Shown here: positions 1 through 6,453 of the stretch, piece after piece
Position numbering within the stretch: position 1 is the stretch's first letter
Layout of the letters: each line of letters opens with the position of its first letter
Assembly: GCA_011051745.1 (NCBI GenBank)
Contig: DRKO01000120.1
Span: forward strand, 1 to 10,366
Reading direction: 5' to 3'
Source of the DNA: Chloroflexota bacterium
GTDB lineage: Bacteria > Chloroflexota > Anaerolineae > Aggregatilineales > UBA3940
Length of the DNA stretch: 10,366 nucleotides
Notes under the pieces: generated by a model
What the model was told of the DNA's origin: nothing
Database searches by the model: none
Seen by the model: only the letters and a program-made list of their open reading frames with translations
Program-made: the position numbers and the translations under genes

Positions 1-1056
1 CGCCTGCTTTCGCTCGTTTTCGGGGCCGGAGTCGTGCTGGCGGCCTATTTCGTCGTGGCGCGTCTGCTGCCCCGCCATAAGATTCTGGCGCTGGCGGCGG
101 CGGCCTTCGTCGCCTTTATCCCACAGCACGTGGCGATCCTCGCCAGCGTCAACAACGACAGTCTGGCCGAGATGCTGCTGGGGATCGTGCTCGTCGTTGC
201 GGTGACGTATCTCGGCAACCCGACCGCGCCCGATTACAACGGCACGATTGTGCCGCTCGATGAGTCGCGCCGCCCGCACGCCGCCGCGCTGGGCGGGCTG
301 GCCGGGCTGGCCTACCTGACCAAGCTCACGATCTACCTCCCCGTGACGGTCGCCGTCGCGGTCGCCATCCTCTGGCGCTGGCGTCAGGAGCGGCGCGATG
401 CGCGCTGGCTGGCAGGTCAGATCGCCTGGGCGGGCGGGCTGGCGCTGATCATCGGGGGGGCGTGGTGGGTGCGAAACGGCCTGATCTACGGCTGGCCGGA
501 CGTGCTGGGGCAGGCCGCGCATGAGTCGGTCGTCGTCGGGCAACTGCGCACCGTCGATCTGATCGCCGACCTGGGCCCCGGCCCCTACCTGAAAGCCCTG
601 CTCGCCACGACCTTTCACAGCTTCTGGGGTCAATTCGGGTGGATGGGCGTGCCGATGCCGCCCCGCGTCTACCTGTTGATCGGGGTTTTCCTCGTCTGGG
701 ATACCGTCGGACTGGCGCTCCTCCTGACACGTTTTCGGGATCGCCTCCCGCTGATCCCATCACAGCGCGGCGGGTTATGGGTGCTGGCCGGAGTGACCTT
801 CGCCACCCTCTTCGACTACGCCTACTACAACCTGACCTTCGTCCAGTTTCAGGGGCGGTATCTGTATCCGGCGCTGATCCCTCTGGCGCTGGTGATCGCG
901 CTCGGCGGGTGGGGCTGGGTGCTGCTCATCGAGCGCTGGCTGCCGGACGAGCGGGCCGTGAAAGCGCTGGCCTGGCTGCCGCTGACCGCTCTCGGCTGGA
1001 TGCCTTTACTGACGGTTGCCGCCCTGTTCCGCTTCGTCCTGCCCAATCTGGGCTGA
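1..1056 (+). CDS. GT-C type membrane glycosyltransferase-like protein (PMT/ArnT or DUF2142-like), C-terminal part
   Basis: The frame is open from base 1, so the N-terminus lies outside the window and the GTG at 34 is an internal Val. About 351 residues are visible, almost all in hydrophobic segments separated by short Arg-rich loops, so this is a polytopic inner-membrane protein. The motif IPQHVAILASVNNDSLAEML near the left edge and the late motif FQGRYLYPALIPLAL are typical of GT-C fold, lipid-phosphate-sugar-dependent glycosyltransferases and the related DUF2142 proteins. Those proteins transfer sugars from polyprenyl-phosphate donors on the outer face of the membrane. The N-terminal loop with the catalytic Asp is not in view, so activity cannot be judged. 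A small gene follows after 15 nt, probably co-transcribed. A second protein of the same broad class starts at the right edge of the window. The family is fairly sure; donor and acceptor are unknown. Confidence 0.75.
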   Translation, partial: RLLSLVFGAGVVLAAYFVVARLLPRHKILALAAAAFVAFIPQHVAILASVNNDSLAEMLLGIVLVVAVTYLGNPTAPDYNGTIVPLDESRRPHAAALGGLAGLAYLTKLTIYLPVTVAVAVAILWRWRQERRDARWLAGQIAWAGGLALIIGGAWWVRNGLIYGWPDVLGQAAHESVVVGQLRTVDLIADLGPGPYLKALLATTFHSFWGQFGWMGVPMPPRVYLLIGVFLVWDTVGLALLLTRFRDRLPLIPSQRGGLWVLAGVTFATLFDYAYYNLTFVQFQGRYLYPALIPLALVIALGGWGWVLLIERWLPDERAVKALAWLPLTALGWMPLLTVAALFRFVLPNLG

Positions 1057-1071
1057 GAAGGGAGATTCACC

Positions 1072-1410
1072 ATGGCTCGCTATACCATCTGGCGTGTGGA
1101 GACGTACCGGCTGTTCCAGTATGCGGAGGGCTTCCGCTATCAGGATCGCCCCGTCAGGGCGTTGATTCTGCTGCTGGAGGACGGCGGAGACCGCGAGGTG
1201 TACGCCTACTTCACGGAGGAGTCGCCGCTTCCGGTGGAGATCGTCGCGGAGAACCGGATCATCGTCTGGTACGCTTATGAGCAGTTCGCACCGGTGATGG
1301 AGATGCTGCGCGAGGAAAAGCCGATCTACGTCCACATCCTCAACAGGCCGGACAGGCAACTTCTGGCCCTCACGACGGCGGAGGAGCCGGTCGGGGAGGG
1401 TGAGGGGTAA
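1072..1410 (+). CDS. Hypothetical protein, 112 aa
   Basis: I do not recognise this protein. It starts at ATG with a good ribosome binding site (GGGAG at 1060-1064, 7 nt spacing), 15 nt after the stop of the membrane glycosyltransferase, so the two are likely one transcript. It is soluble, with no signal peptide or membrane segment. Alternating hydrophobic runs (RALILLLEDGG, REVYAYFTEES, RIIVWYAYEQF, PIYVHILNRPD) suggest a small beta-rich alpha/beta fold. It is rich in aromatic residues in its first half and ends in a short acidic Glu/Gly tail. There are no Cys residues and no obvious catalytic motif. The coding evidence is its RBS, its codon pattern in line with its neighbours, and the lack of a better overlapping reading frame. 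No function is proposed. Confidence 0.75.
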   Translation: MARYTIWRVETYRLFQYAEGFRYQDRPVRALILLLEDGGDREVYAYFTEESPLPVEIVAENRIIVWYAYEQFAPVMEMLREEKPIYVHILNRPDRQLLALTTAEEPVGEGEG

Positions 1411-1436
1411 AGCCTCCCTCGCCCCGGCCCTCCGAT
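1381..1436 (+). other. G-rich/C-rich imperfect hairpin at the end of the 112-aa gene
   Basis: The last codons of the small gene contain GGTGAGGG, which can pair with CCCTCGCC just after the stop codon, with one G:T pair. This could stabilise the 3' end of the transcript. It is not followed by a T-run, so it is not a convincing intrinsic terminator. Confidence 0.3.
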
Positions 1437-1494
1437 TGTAGCTCCCGTTCCCGTCCGCTGATGGGTCCTGACAGGCCGACGAGGCCCCCTGCAC

Positions 1495-1523
1495 TTGACG
1501 CGCGTTCACCGGCTGGCTAAAGT
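1495..1523 (+). promoter_or_regulatory. Predicted sigma-A-type promoter for the GT4 glycosyltransferase
   Basis: TTGACG (1495-1500, 5/6 to the -35 consensus) and TAAAGT (1518-1523, 4/6 to the -10 consensus) are separated by exactly 17 bp, in a 157-nt gap between genes. Transcription would start near 1530, giving a leader of about 38 nt before the TTG start. Confidence 0.5.
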
Positions 1524-1567
1524 AGCACCCGCAAAACCGCCTGTACTGATTACCTGAGGGAAAGACC

Positions 1568-2695
1568 TTGCCCGCTCAACCAGACGTTCCGGCTCCCCTG
1601 CGCGTGCTCATGATCTCCAAAGCCTGCGTGGTGGGTGCTTACCAGCGCAAGCTGGAGGAGATCGCCGCACATCCTGACGTTGATCTGACGGTCATCGTGC
1701 CGCCCGCCTGGGGCGATCAGCCCCTCGAACGCTCACACCTGCAAGGCTACCGCCTGATCGTCGAGCCGCTCCGCCTCAACGGCAACTTCCACCTGCACCA
1801 CTACCCCCGGCTGGGCCGCCGCTTTGAAGAAATCCGGCCCCACATCGTCCACATTGACGAGGAGCCGTACAACCTTGCGGCCTACCACGCCCTGCGACTG
1901 GCCCGCCGCTCCGGGGCAAAGGCGCTTTTCTTCTCGTGGCAGAACATCAACCGGCGGTATCCCCCTCCCTTTAGCTGGTTCGAGCGCCGGGTGCTGCGCC
2001 ATGCCGATCACGCCATCGTCGGCAACCGGGAGGCGGTCGAGGTCTGGCGGGCGAAGGGCTACGAAGGCCCGATCAGCGTGATCCCCCAGTTCGGCGTTGA
2101 TCCGGACATCTTCTCCCCGCCTGAGCGACCACACCGGGGGAAGCGTTTCATCATCGGATATGCGGGGCGTCTCGTGCCGGAGAAGGGGCTCGACCTGCTG
2201 ATTCAGGCAGTCGCCCGGCTGCCCGGTGACTGGTATCTGCGGATCGTGGGCGAAGGCCCCCAGCGCGACGAACTCCGCACCATCGCGGGGCTGCTAAACA
2301 TCGGGGGGAGCGTGAGCATCGAGGGGGCGTTGCCCTCCGCACAGATGCCCGATTTCTACCGCCAGCTCGACGTTCTCGTGCTGCCCTCACGCACACGCCC
2401 CAACTGGAAAGAGCAGTTCGGGCGCGTGCTGATCGAGGCGATGGCCTGCGGCGTGCCCGTCGTCGGGGCGGAGAGCGGCGCGATCCCGGAGGTCATCGGC
2501 GAAGCGGGGCTGCTCTTCCCGGAGGGCGACGCCATCGCCCTGCGTGACCGGTTGCTGATGCTGATGCAGGATGACGCCCTGCACCGCGACCTGAGCCGGG
2601 CCGGACGAGCCCGCGTGCTGGAGCACTTCACCCAGGCACAGATCGCCGCCCGCACGGTCGCGGTGTATCGTCAGATGATGGGAAGGGGCAGTTGA
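1568..2695 (+). CDS. GT4-family glycosyltransferase (GT-B fold)
   Basis: This is a cytoplasmic, probably membrane-associated retaining glycosyltransferase that moves a sugar from a nucleotide-sugar donor to a glycan or lipid acceptor. It has 375 residues, normal for the family. The N-terminal acceptor domain (about 10-180) begins with LRVLMISKAC, and IVHIDEE follows near 93-99. The C-terminal donor domain (about 193-350) has IIGYAGRLVPEKGLDLL (about 195-211), the IVGEGPQRDEL strand-loop near 226-236, and the GT4 E-x7-E motif, E282 to E290, followed by AMACGVPVVG. The start is TTG: GAGGG at 1556-1560 lies 7 nt upstream and no in-frame ATG precedes the conserved first strand. Its end overlaps the longest reading of holB (TTGA at 2692-2695). 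Nearby GT-C genes suggest a surface-glycan role, but donor and acceptor cannot be named. Confidence 0.9.
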   Translation: MPAQPDVPAPLRVLMISKACVVGAYQRKLEEIAAHPDVDLTVIVPPAWGDQPLERSHLQGYRLIVEPLRLNGNFHLHHYPRLGRRFEEIRPHIVHIDEEPYNLAAYHALRLARRSGAKALFFSWQNINRRYPPPFSWFERRVLRHADHAIVGNREAVEVWRAKGYEGPISVIPQFGVDPDIFSPPERPHRGKRFIIGYAGRLVPEKGLDLLIQAVARLPGDWYLRIVGEGPQRDELRTIAGLLNIGGSVSIEGALPSAQMPDFYRQLDVLVLPSRTRPNWKEQFGRVLIEAMACGVPVVGAESGAIPEVIGEAGLLFPEGDAIALRDRLLMLMQDDALHRDLSRAGRARVLEHFTQAQIAARTVAVYRQMMGRGS

Positions 2696-2724
2696 GCGGC
2701 AGCGATGCTACAATGGAGGCCATG
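2692..2724 (+). promoter_or_regulatory. Translation-start region of holB with alternative starts
   Basis: TTGA at 2692-2695 joins a possible TTG start to the TGA stop of the GT4 gene. A purine-rich GGAAGGGG lies 3 nt upstream (2681-2688). ATG codons follow in frame at 2713 and 2722, the latter behind GGAGG. Either way, ribosomes finishing the GT4 gene would feed holB, so translational coupling is likely. Confidence 0.45.
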
Positions 2725-3708
2725 AGCGGATACGGCGACAACTGGGGATTGATCGGGCATGAGTGGGCCGTGAACCTGCTGGCCGGACGGCTTGCCACAG
2801 GGCATACCAGCCACGCCTATCTGTTCACCGGACCCGCGCAGGTGGGCAAAACGACGCTGGCCCTGCGCCTTGCGCAGGCCCTCAACTGCACCGGAGCAAA
2901 CCCTCCCTGTGGAGGGTGCCGCGCCTGCTGGCTGATCGAGGAGCGGGCTCATCCCGATGTCCTGTTTGTTGAAGCGGAGGGCGCTTCCCTCAAAATTGAC
3001 GCGATCCGATCGTTGCAGGGCTTCCTCACCCTGCGCCCCTTTGAGGCCCGCTACCGGATCGCGATCATCCTGCGTGCTCAGGAGACCACCCCCTCCGCCG
3101 CCGACGCGCTCCTCAAAACGCTGGAGGAACCCCCTCCGGCGGCCCGCCTGTTCCTGACGGCGGACGCTGCCGGATCGCTTCTCCCGACCATCGTCTCACG
3201 CTGTCAGGTGATCCCGCTGCGAACCGTGCCGGTGGCGCAGATCGAGGCGGCTCTCAGGGAGCAATCCGGCTGCCCGCCTGAGGAGGCGGAACTGCTGGCC
3301 CATCTCTCGGCAGGGCGGCCCGGCTGGGCGCTCTCCGCCGCCCGCGAGCCACAGATACTCGCTCAAAGGGCAGAGATCATCGAGCAAATGCTGACCGTTT
3401 TGCAGGCGAACCGCACGGCGCGGTTCCAGTATGCGGAGGGGCTGGCCCGCACAGAGGGGCTTGAGAACGTGCTGGCAGTGTGGCAGTCGTGGTGGCGGGA
3501 CGCCATGCTGCTATCCGAAGGGAGCCGTGCTCGCCTCCTGAACGTCGATCACCTCGCCACCCTTGAGCAGGTGGCCTCCCACAGCGGCCCGGAAGAGATA
3601 CGCCGGGCCGTGCGAGCCATCCGCGAGACGCTGAAGAACATCACGACCACCAACGTCAACACCCGGCTGGCGCTGGAAGTGATGCTGCTGGACATGCCTT
3701 ACCTCTGA
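2722..3708 (+). CDS. holB: DNA polymerase III subunit delta-prime (clamp loader)
   Basis: This is an AAA+ clamp-loader subunit that helps place the beta sliding clamp on primed DNA. Counted from ATG 2722 (328 aa), it has IGHEWAV near 11-17, HAYLFTGP leading into Walker A GPAQVGKTT (about 38-45), a four-Cys zinc module (C56, C63, C66, C69), the box DALLKTLEEPPP (about 128-139) and the SRC sensor-1 motif PTIVSRCQ (about 155-162). The C-terminal half is a helical collar domain. The position where relatives carry an acidic Walker B stretch reads IAIILRAQET, so it is degenerate. Three starts are possible: TTG 2692, overlapping the upstream stop; ATG 2713; and ATG 2722, preceded by GGAGG at 2715-2719 but only 2 nt away. 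I chose 2722 because relatives begin shortly before the IGHE motif. DnaX-type tau/gamma proteins are similar, but are longer and keep Walker B. Confidence 0.88.
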   Translation: MSGYGDNWGLIGHEWAVNLLAGRLATGHTSHAYLFTGPAQVGKTTLALRLAQALNCTGANPPCGGCRACWLIEERAHPDVLFVEAEGASLKIDAIRSLQGFLTLRPFEARYRIAIILRAQETTPSAADALLKTLEEPPPAARLFLTADAAGSLLPTIVSRCQVIPLRTVPVAQIEAALREQSGCPPEEAELLAHLSAGRPGWALSAAREPQILAQRAEIIEQMLTVLQANRTARFQYAEGLARTEGLENVLAVWQSWWRDAMLLSEGSRARLLNVDHLATLEQVASHSGPEEIRRAVRAIRETLKNITTTNVNTRLALEVMLLDMPYL

Positions 3709-4002
3709 AAAGGCCCCTCTGATCGGCGGTTTTCCCCACCGGCAACATACGAACGCAACCTCAAGACACCTCCTGTGTTCTAAAGAGCAGAGCGCGGGGA
3801 TGCGTCCTGTCCTTCATGCGGCGGGGTTGTCCGACAATCTATGCAGATTGTCAGACAGACGCGGCAGATAGGCAGGCTAACGTAGTGACATTTAACACTA
3901 CACGGGTTCCCGCGAAAGGGATACTCTGGGGGAAATGCCTCTCCCCAGGCAAACGATCAATCTTTACGCCGGGTTCATAATCCAGACTCAAAGGAGGTCA
4001 TG
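3709..4002 (+). promoter_or_regulatory. Long structured non-coding leader upstream of the ECF operon
   Basis: These 294 nt between holB and the S-component gene hold no plausible gene. They contain a 13-bp-class hairpin at 3827-3858, a GTAGTG/CACTAC hairpin at 3882-3901, and at 3926-3950 two mutually exclusive pairings: CTGGGG with CCCCAG (3926-3931/3943-3948), or GCCT with AGGC (3937-3940/3947-3950). They end in a perfect Shine-Dalgarno sequence. Alternative pairings before a transporter gene suggest a cis-regulatory RNA, but I could not match any riboswitch class by eye. A CATAAT (3976-3981) resembles a -10 box but has no good -35 box 17 bp upstream. No convincing holB terminator was seen. 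Confidence 0.45.
3827..3858 (+). repeat. Perfect 8-bp inverted repeat with extended stem in the ECF leader
   Basis: GACAATCT (3833-3840) and AGATTGTC (3845-3852) are exact reverse complements around a 4-nt loop ATGC. After one mismatch the stem continues with TGTC (3828-3831) against GACA (3854-3857), plus a flanking G:T pair. With 12 Watson-Crick pairs it is the strongest palindrome in the leader. It could be an RNA hairpin or the binding site of a dimeric regulator. No T-run follows it. Confidence 0.6.
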
Positions 4003-4005
4003 ATG
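3991..4005 (+). promoter_or_regulatory. Perfect Shine-Dalgarno that decides the S-component start
   Basis: AAGGAGGT at 3991-3998 is a complete match to the 16S anti-SD. Two ATG codons follow in tandem, at 4000 and 4003. The second leaves 5 nt after GGAGG and the first only 2, so the ATG at 4003 is the better start. Confidence 0.65.
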
Positions 4006-4635
4006 AGCGACGCAACAATGTCAGCCGAACAGAGCGCTGAGGAAGTGTGGGCCGTCGAAGAAGGCGAAGAACGCTCCGTCGGCGTTATCCACATCGTGAT
4101 CACGGCGCTGCTGATCGGCATCGGCGCTGTGGTGGGGGCCTTCGGGAGCTTCACCCTGCCGCTGGGCTTCGGTGTGAACTTCTTCTGGCCGGCCATCGCG
4201 GTGCAGAACGTCGGGTCGATCTGGTTCGGGGCCTGGGGTGTGATCGCCGCCGCGCTGTTCCCCATCATCTCGAACGGCGTGGCCGGGACGCCGGTCTACG
4301 TCTCTCTGGCCTACATTCCGGCCAACGCGGTGCAGGCGTTCCTTCCGGCCTGGGCGTTCCGTCAGTTCAAGGGCGACCCGCGCCTGCGCAAGGGCCGCGA
4401 CTGGGCGATCTTCCTGATCTCGATCACGCTGGGGAACATCTTCGGCGCGTTCTGGGGGCCGATGGTAGTCCTGAAGAGCTTCGGTCTCCTGACGACGGAC
4501 TCGCTCCCGCTGTTCATCTGGGGCTGGTTCGCCGGTAACGAGATCGCCGGTATCGTGTTCGGCGTGATCCTGCTGAAGGCGCTCTCCGGCGTCGTGATCC
4601 GCAGCCGCGCCTTTGTCAAGAAGTGGTTTGCCTAG
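4003..4635 (+). CDS. ECF-type ABC transporter S component (substrate-binding membrane subunit), substrate unknown
   Basis: This is a 210-residue polytopic protein encoded directly before EcfT and two EcfA-type ATPases, the layout of a dedicated (group I) ECF uptake system, in which the S component binds a vitamin, vitamin precursor or metal at the outer face. It has an acidic cytosolic-looking tail (residues 2-24, rich in Glu) and about six hydrophobic segments (near 27-51, 58-70, 72-91, 100-119, 133-155 and 168-195). A positive loop FKGDPRLRKGRDW lies before the fifth, and the C-terminus is basic (RSRAFVKKW). Notable motifs are PANAVQAFLPAWAFR (about 106-120), GNIFGAFWGP (about 144-153) and AGNEIAGIVFG (about 177-187). 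It does not clearly match BioY, ThiT, RibU, FolT, YkoE, CbiM or QueT by eye. The role rests on size, topology and gene context. A terminator-like hairpin follows it, so it may be made in excess over the module. Confidence 0.75.
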   Translation: MSDATMSAEQSAEEVWAVEEGEERSVGVIHIVITALLIGIGAVVGAFGSFTLPLGFGVNFFWPAIAVQNVGSIWFGAWGVIAAALFPIISNGVAGTPVYVSLAYIPANAVQAFLPAWAFRQFKGDPRLRKGRDWAIFLISITLGNIFGAFWGPMVVLKSFGLLTTDSLPLFIWGWFAGNEIAGIVFGVILLKALSGVVIRSRAFVKKWFA

Positions 4636-4651
4636 AGGCAAGTGTGTGCGA

Positions 4652-4690
4652 CGGGAGGGGGGAGAGGTCTTCTCCCCCCGTTACTTTTTA
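4652..4690 (+). terminator. Intrinsic-terminator-like hairpin between the S and T genes
   Basis: GGGGGGAGA (4657-4665) and TCTCCCCCC (4671-4679) are exact reverse complements with a 5-nt loop, followed by GTTACTTTTTA. This is a canonical intrinsic terminator layout, yet it lies in the 81-nt gap inside an apparent operon. No strong promoter was found between it and ecfT. It probably acts as a partial terminator that lowers downstream expression. Confidence 0.65.
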
Positions 4691-4716
4691 CGACTGCGTT
4701 CCGGGGGTTGTAAGCT

Positions 4717-5580
4717 GTGAATAAAACGATTCTGGGTTACGTTCCAGAAGAGTCGCCGATCTACAACACGCACCCGGCGACCCGGATTCTGTTCCTGCTG
4801 ATCGTCAGCCTGTTCCCCATGTTCATTTCCGCGCCGGAATGGAACCTGTTGCTGGTGGTGCTGATCCTCATTCTCATGAGGTACAGCCGGATTGATTTCT
4901 CCATTCTGAAGCTGTACGTGCCCGTCGCCGTCTCGATGGGCAGCATTATCCTGCTCTCATATACCGTGTTCGCCGGTAATCACCCTGAGTTCCACGAGCT
5001 GGCACGGGTGCTCGGCATCCGCATCTATTACGAGCGCATTCTGGATGCCATCACCGTGTACTTCCGCATCTTGCCGATGATCTTCATTATGATATACTTC
5101 CTCAGCACCTCGCGAGAGCGGGATATCATCGTTGCCATGCGCAGCCTGCGTATCCCCTACGCCGTCACGTATCTGGTGGCGATGGCACTGCGGGCGGTAG
5201 GTATGGTCATTGAGGATTTCAGCATCGTGCGTCAGGCCGAGCAGGCACGCGGGTTCGATCCGGTGGGGAAGTCCATTTTCTACAAGATGCGCAAGTTCGT
5301 GATGTATATTATCCCCCTCTTCGCCCTTGCGCTGCGCCGCGCGGATGAGTTCGCCAACGCCCTCATCGCACGCGGGTACAGTTTTACCGGCCTGCTGAGC
5401 AACCCAAAACGGGCCGACTACGTTCTCACGCACTACCAGGCCCACTACTGGGACTATCTGATCTCATTTGTGCTGATCGTCATGCTGGTGGCGCTGGTCG
5501 TGATGCGTTATGGGCTTGGTATGCTGTCGCTTGAAGGGTCGCTGACCGAGCAACTGCTTCGGGCCTGGCTGCTGAACTAA
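4717..5580 (+). CDS. ecfT: ECF transporter transmembrane coupling protein EcfT
   Basis: EcfT is the membrane scaffold that links the S component to the ATPase pair and passes on the movement driven by ATP hydrolysis. The protein has 287 residues, a little longer than many EcfT proteins. Hydrophobic segments lie near 23-38, 43-54, 68-86, 112-130, 147-165, 195-208 and 247-268. Both Ala-Arg-Gly coupling motifs are present: QARGFDP with ARG at 177-179, and IARGYSF with ARG at 218-220. These sit in the cytosolic coupling helices that dock into the EcfA grooves. The start is GTG at 4717, with GGGGG at 4703-4707 9 nt upstream. The first ATPase gene begins 9 nt after its stop. The two ARG motifs and the context make the call secure. 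Confidence 0.9.
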   Translation: MNKTILGYVPEESPIYNTHPATRILFLLIVSLFPMFISAPEWNLLLVVLILILMRYSRIDFSILKLYVPVAVSMGSIILLSYTVFAGNHPEFHELARVLGIRIYYERILDAITVYFRILPMIFIMIYFLSTSRERDIIVAMRSLRIPYAVTYLVAMALRAVGMVIEDFSIVRQAEQARGFDPVGKSIFYKMRKFVMYIIPLFALALRRADEFANALIARGYSFTGLLSNPKRADYVLTHYQAHYWDYLISFVLIVMLVALVVMRYGLGMLSLEGSLTEQLLRAWLLN

Positions 5581-5589
5581 GGAGGCATC

Positions 5590-6453
5590 GTGGCTATCGT
5601 CCGTTTTGAAGATTACCAGTGGAAATACGCCAACACGAAGGAGTTTGCCCTGCGGGGCATCAACCTGGAGATCGAGGAAGGGACGTTCGTCGGCGTCATC
5701 GGGCCGAACGGCTCTGGAAAGACGACCTTCGCCTACTCCATCAACGGCCTGATCCCCTCGCAGTATTACGGCGTGCGCAAGGGGCACGTCTACGTGGCCG
5801 GACGGGAGGTCAAGGAGTACCGGGCCGACGAACTGGCGAAACAGGTCGGCGTGGTCTTCTCCGACCCGGAGGCGCAGTTCACCGCGATGACCGTGGAGGA
5901 TGAGGTCGTCTTCGGGATGGAGAACATCGGGCTGACGGTCGAGGAAATCCGCGAGCGACTGGAGTGGGTGGTTCCCCTGACCGAGATCGGCCATCTGATG
6001 GACAAGCCGCCTTACGAGGTCTCCGGCGGGCAGAAACAGCGCGTGGCGCTGGCCGCCGTGCTGGGCATGATGCCCCGCGTGATCGTGATGGACGAACCAA
6101 CCGCCATGCTCGACCCGATCAGCCGTAAGCGAGTTTTCGACGTGCTGGGGCGGATGAAACATGAGCAGAGCAACACCGTGATCGCCATCGAGCACAATCT
6201 GGAGAACCTGATCCCGCTGGCCGACCGGATGGTGCTGCTTTACAACGGAGAGATCATCCTCGACGATGAGCCGAGGCCCTTCTTCGAGCAGATGGACCTG
6301 TTGCTAAAACACGATGTTTTCCCGCCCGGCGCGATCCAGTACTTCTTTGAATTGCTGCGCGAGGGTTACTACAACGGCCCGTTGCCCCTCACGCTGGACG
6401 ACGCAACCGCCCGCCTGCGGCAACTGGTAGAGAAGGTAAAGGAGCAATCGTGA
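5590..6453 (+). CDS. ecfA1: ECF transporter ATPase subunit, first (EcfA1-like)
   Basis: This cytosolic ABC ATPase pairs with the following gene product to power uptake. In its 287 residues: Walker A GPNGSGKTT (38-46), signature VSGGQ (144-148) in VSGGQKQRVALA, Walker B VIVMDEP (164-170) with catalytic Glu E169, D-loop AMLD (172-175) and the H-loop His H202 in IEHN. The Q-loop is unusual: where EcfA proteins read FQNP or FQDP this one reads FSDP, so Ser91 replaces the Gln that contacts metal and the coupling helix. A later Gln (Q96) remains. A C-terminal extension of about 60 residues follows the ATPase core. The start is GTG; its AAGGAGG (5579-5585) overlaps the ecfT stop codon, giving tight coupling. 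Whether it corresponds to EcfA or EcfA' of other systems is not decided. Confidence 0.92.
   Translation: MAIVRFEDYQWKYANTKEFALRGINLEIEEGTFVGVIGPNGSGKTTFAYSINGLIPSQYYGVRKGHVYVAGREVKEYRADELAKQVGVVFSDPEAQFTAMTVEDEVVFGMENIGLTVEEIRERLEWVVPLTEIGHLMDKPPYEVSGGQKQRVALAAVLGMMPRVIVMDEPTAMLDPISRKRVFDVLGRMKHEQSNTVIAIEHNLENLIPLADRMVLLYNGEIILDDEPRPFFEQMDLLLKHDVFPPGAIQYFFELLREGYYNGPLPLTLDDATARLRQLVEKVKEQS

Noticed and set aside
639..1280. Open frame of 213 codons overlapping the left-edge glycosyltransferase and the 112-aa gene
   Set aside because: Its composition is Arg/Gly/Ala/Pro-rich and typical of an out-of-frame reading; both overlapped genes have better evidence.
3716..3760. Possible holB terminator around CGGCGGTTTTCCCCACCGGC
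   Set aside because: The stem has a C/A mismatch, the T-run is in the loop rather than after the stem, and no T-run follows.
3926..3990. Possible glycine or cyclic-di-GMP riboswitch (AGGCAAAC followed by ACGCC)
   Set aside because: Only a few bases match the conserved cores. The second conserved half of either aptamer is missing and the spacing is wrong.
4021..4641. Long open frame on the minus strand opposite the S-component gene (206 codons), and similar frames opposite glyA, ecfA1 and ecfA2
   Set aside because: These are rich in His, Arg, Asp and Pro with no family motif, and lie antisense to genes with clear motifs and ribosome binding sites. They arise from the codon bias of GC-rich coding DNA.
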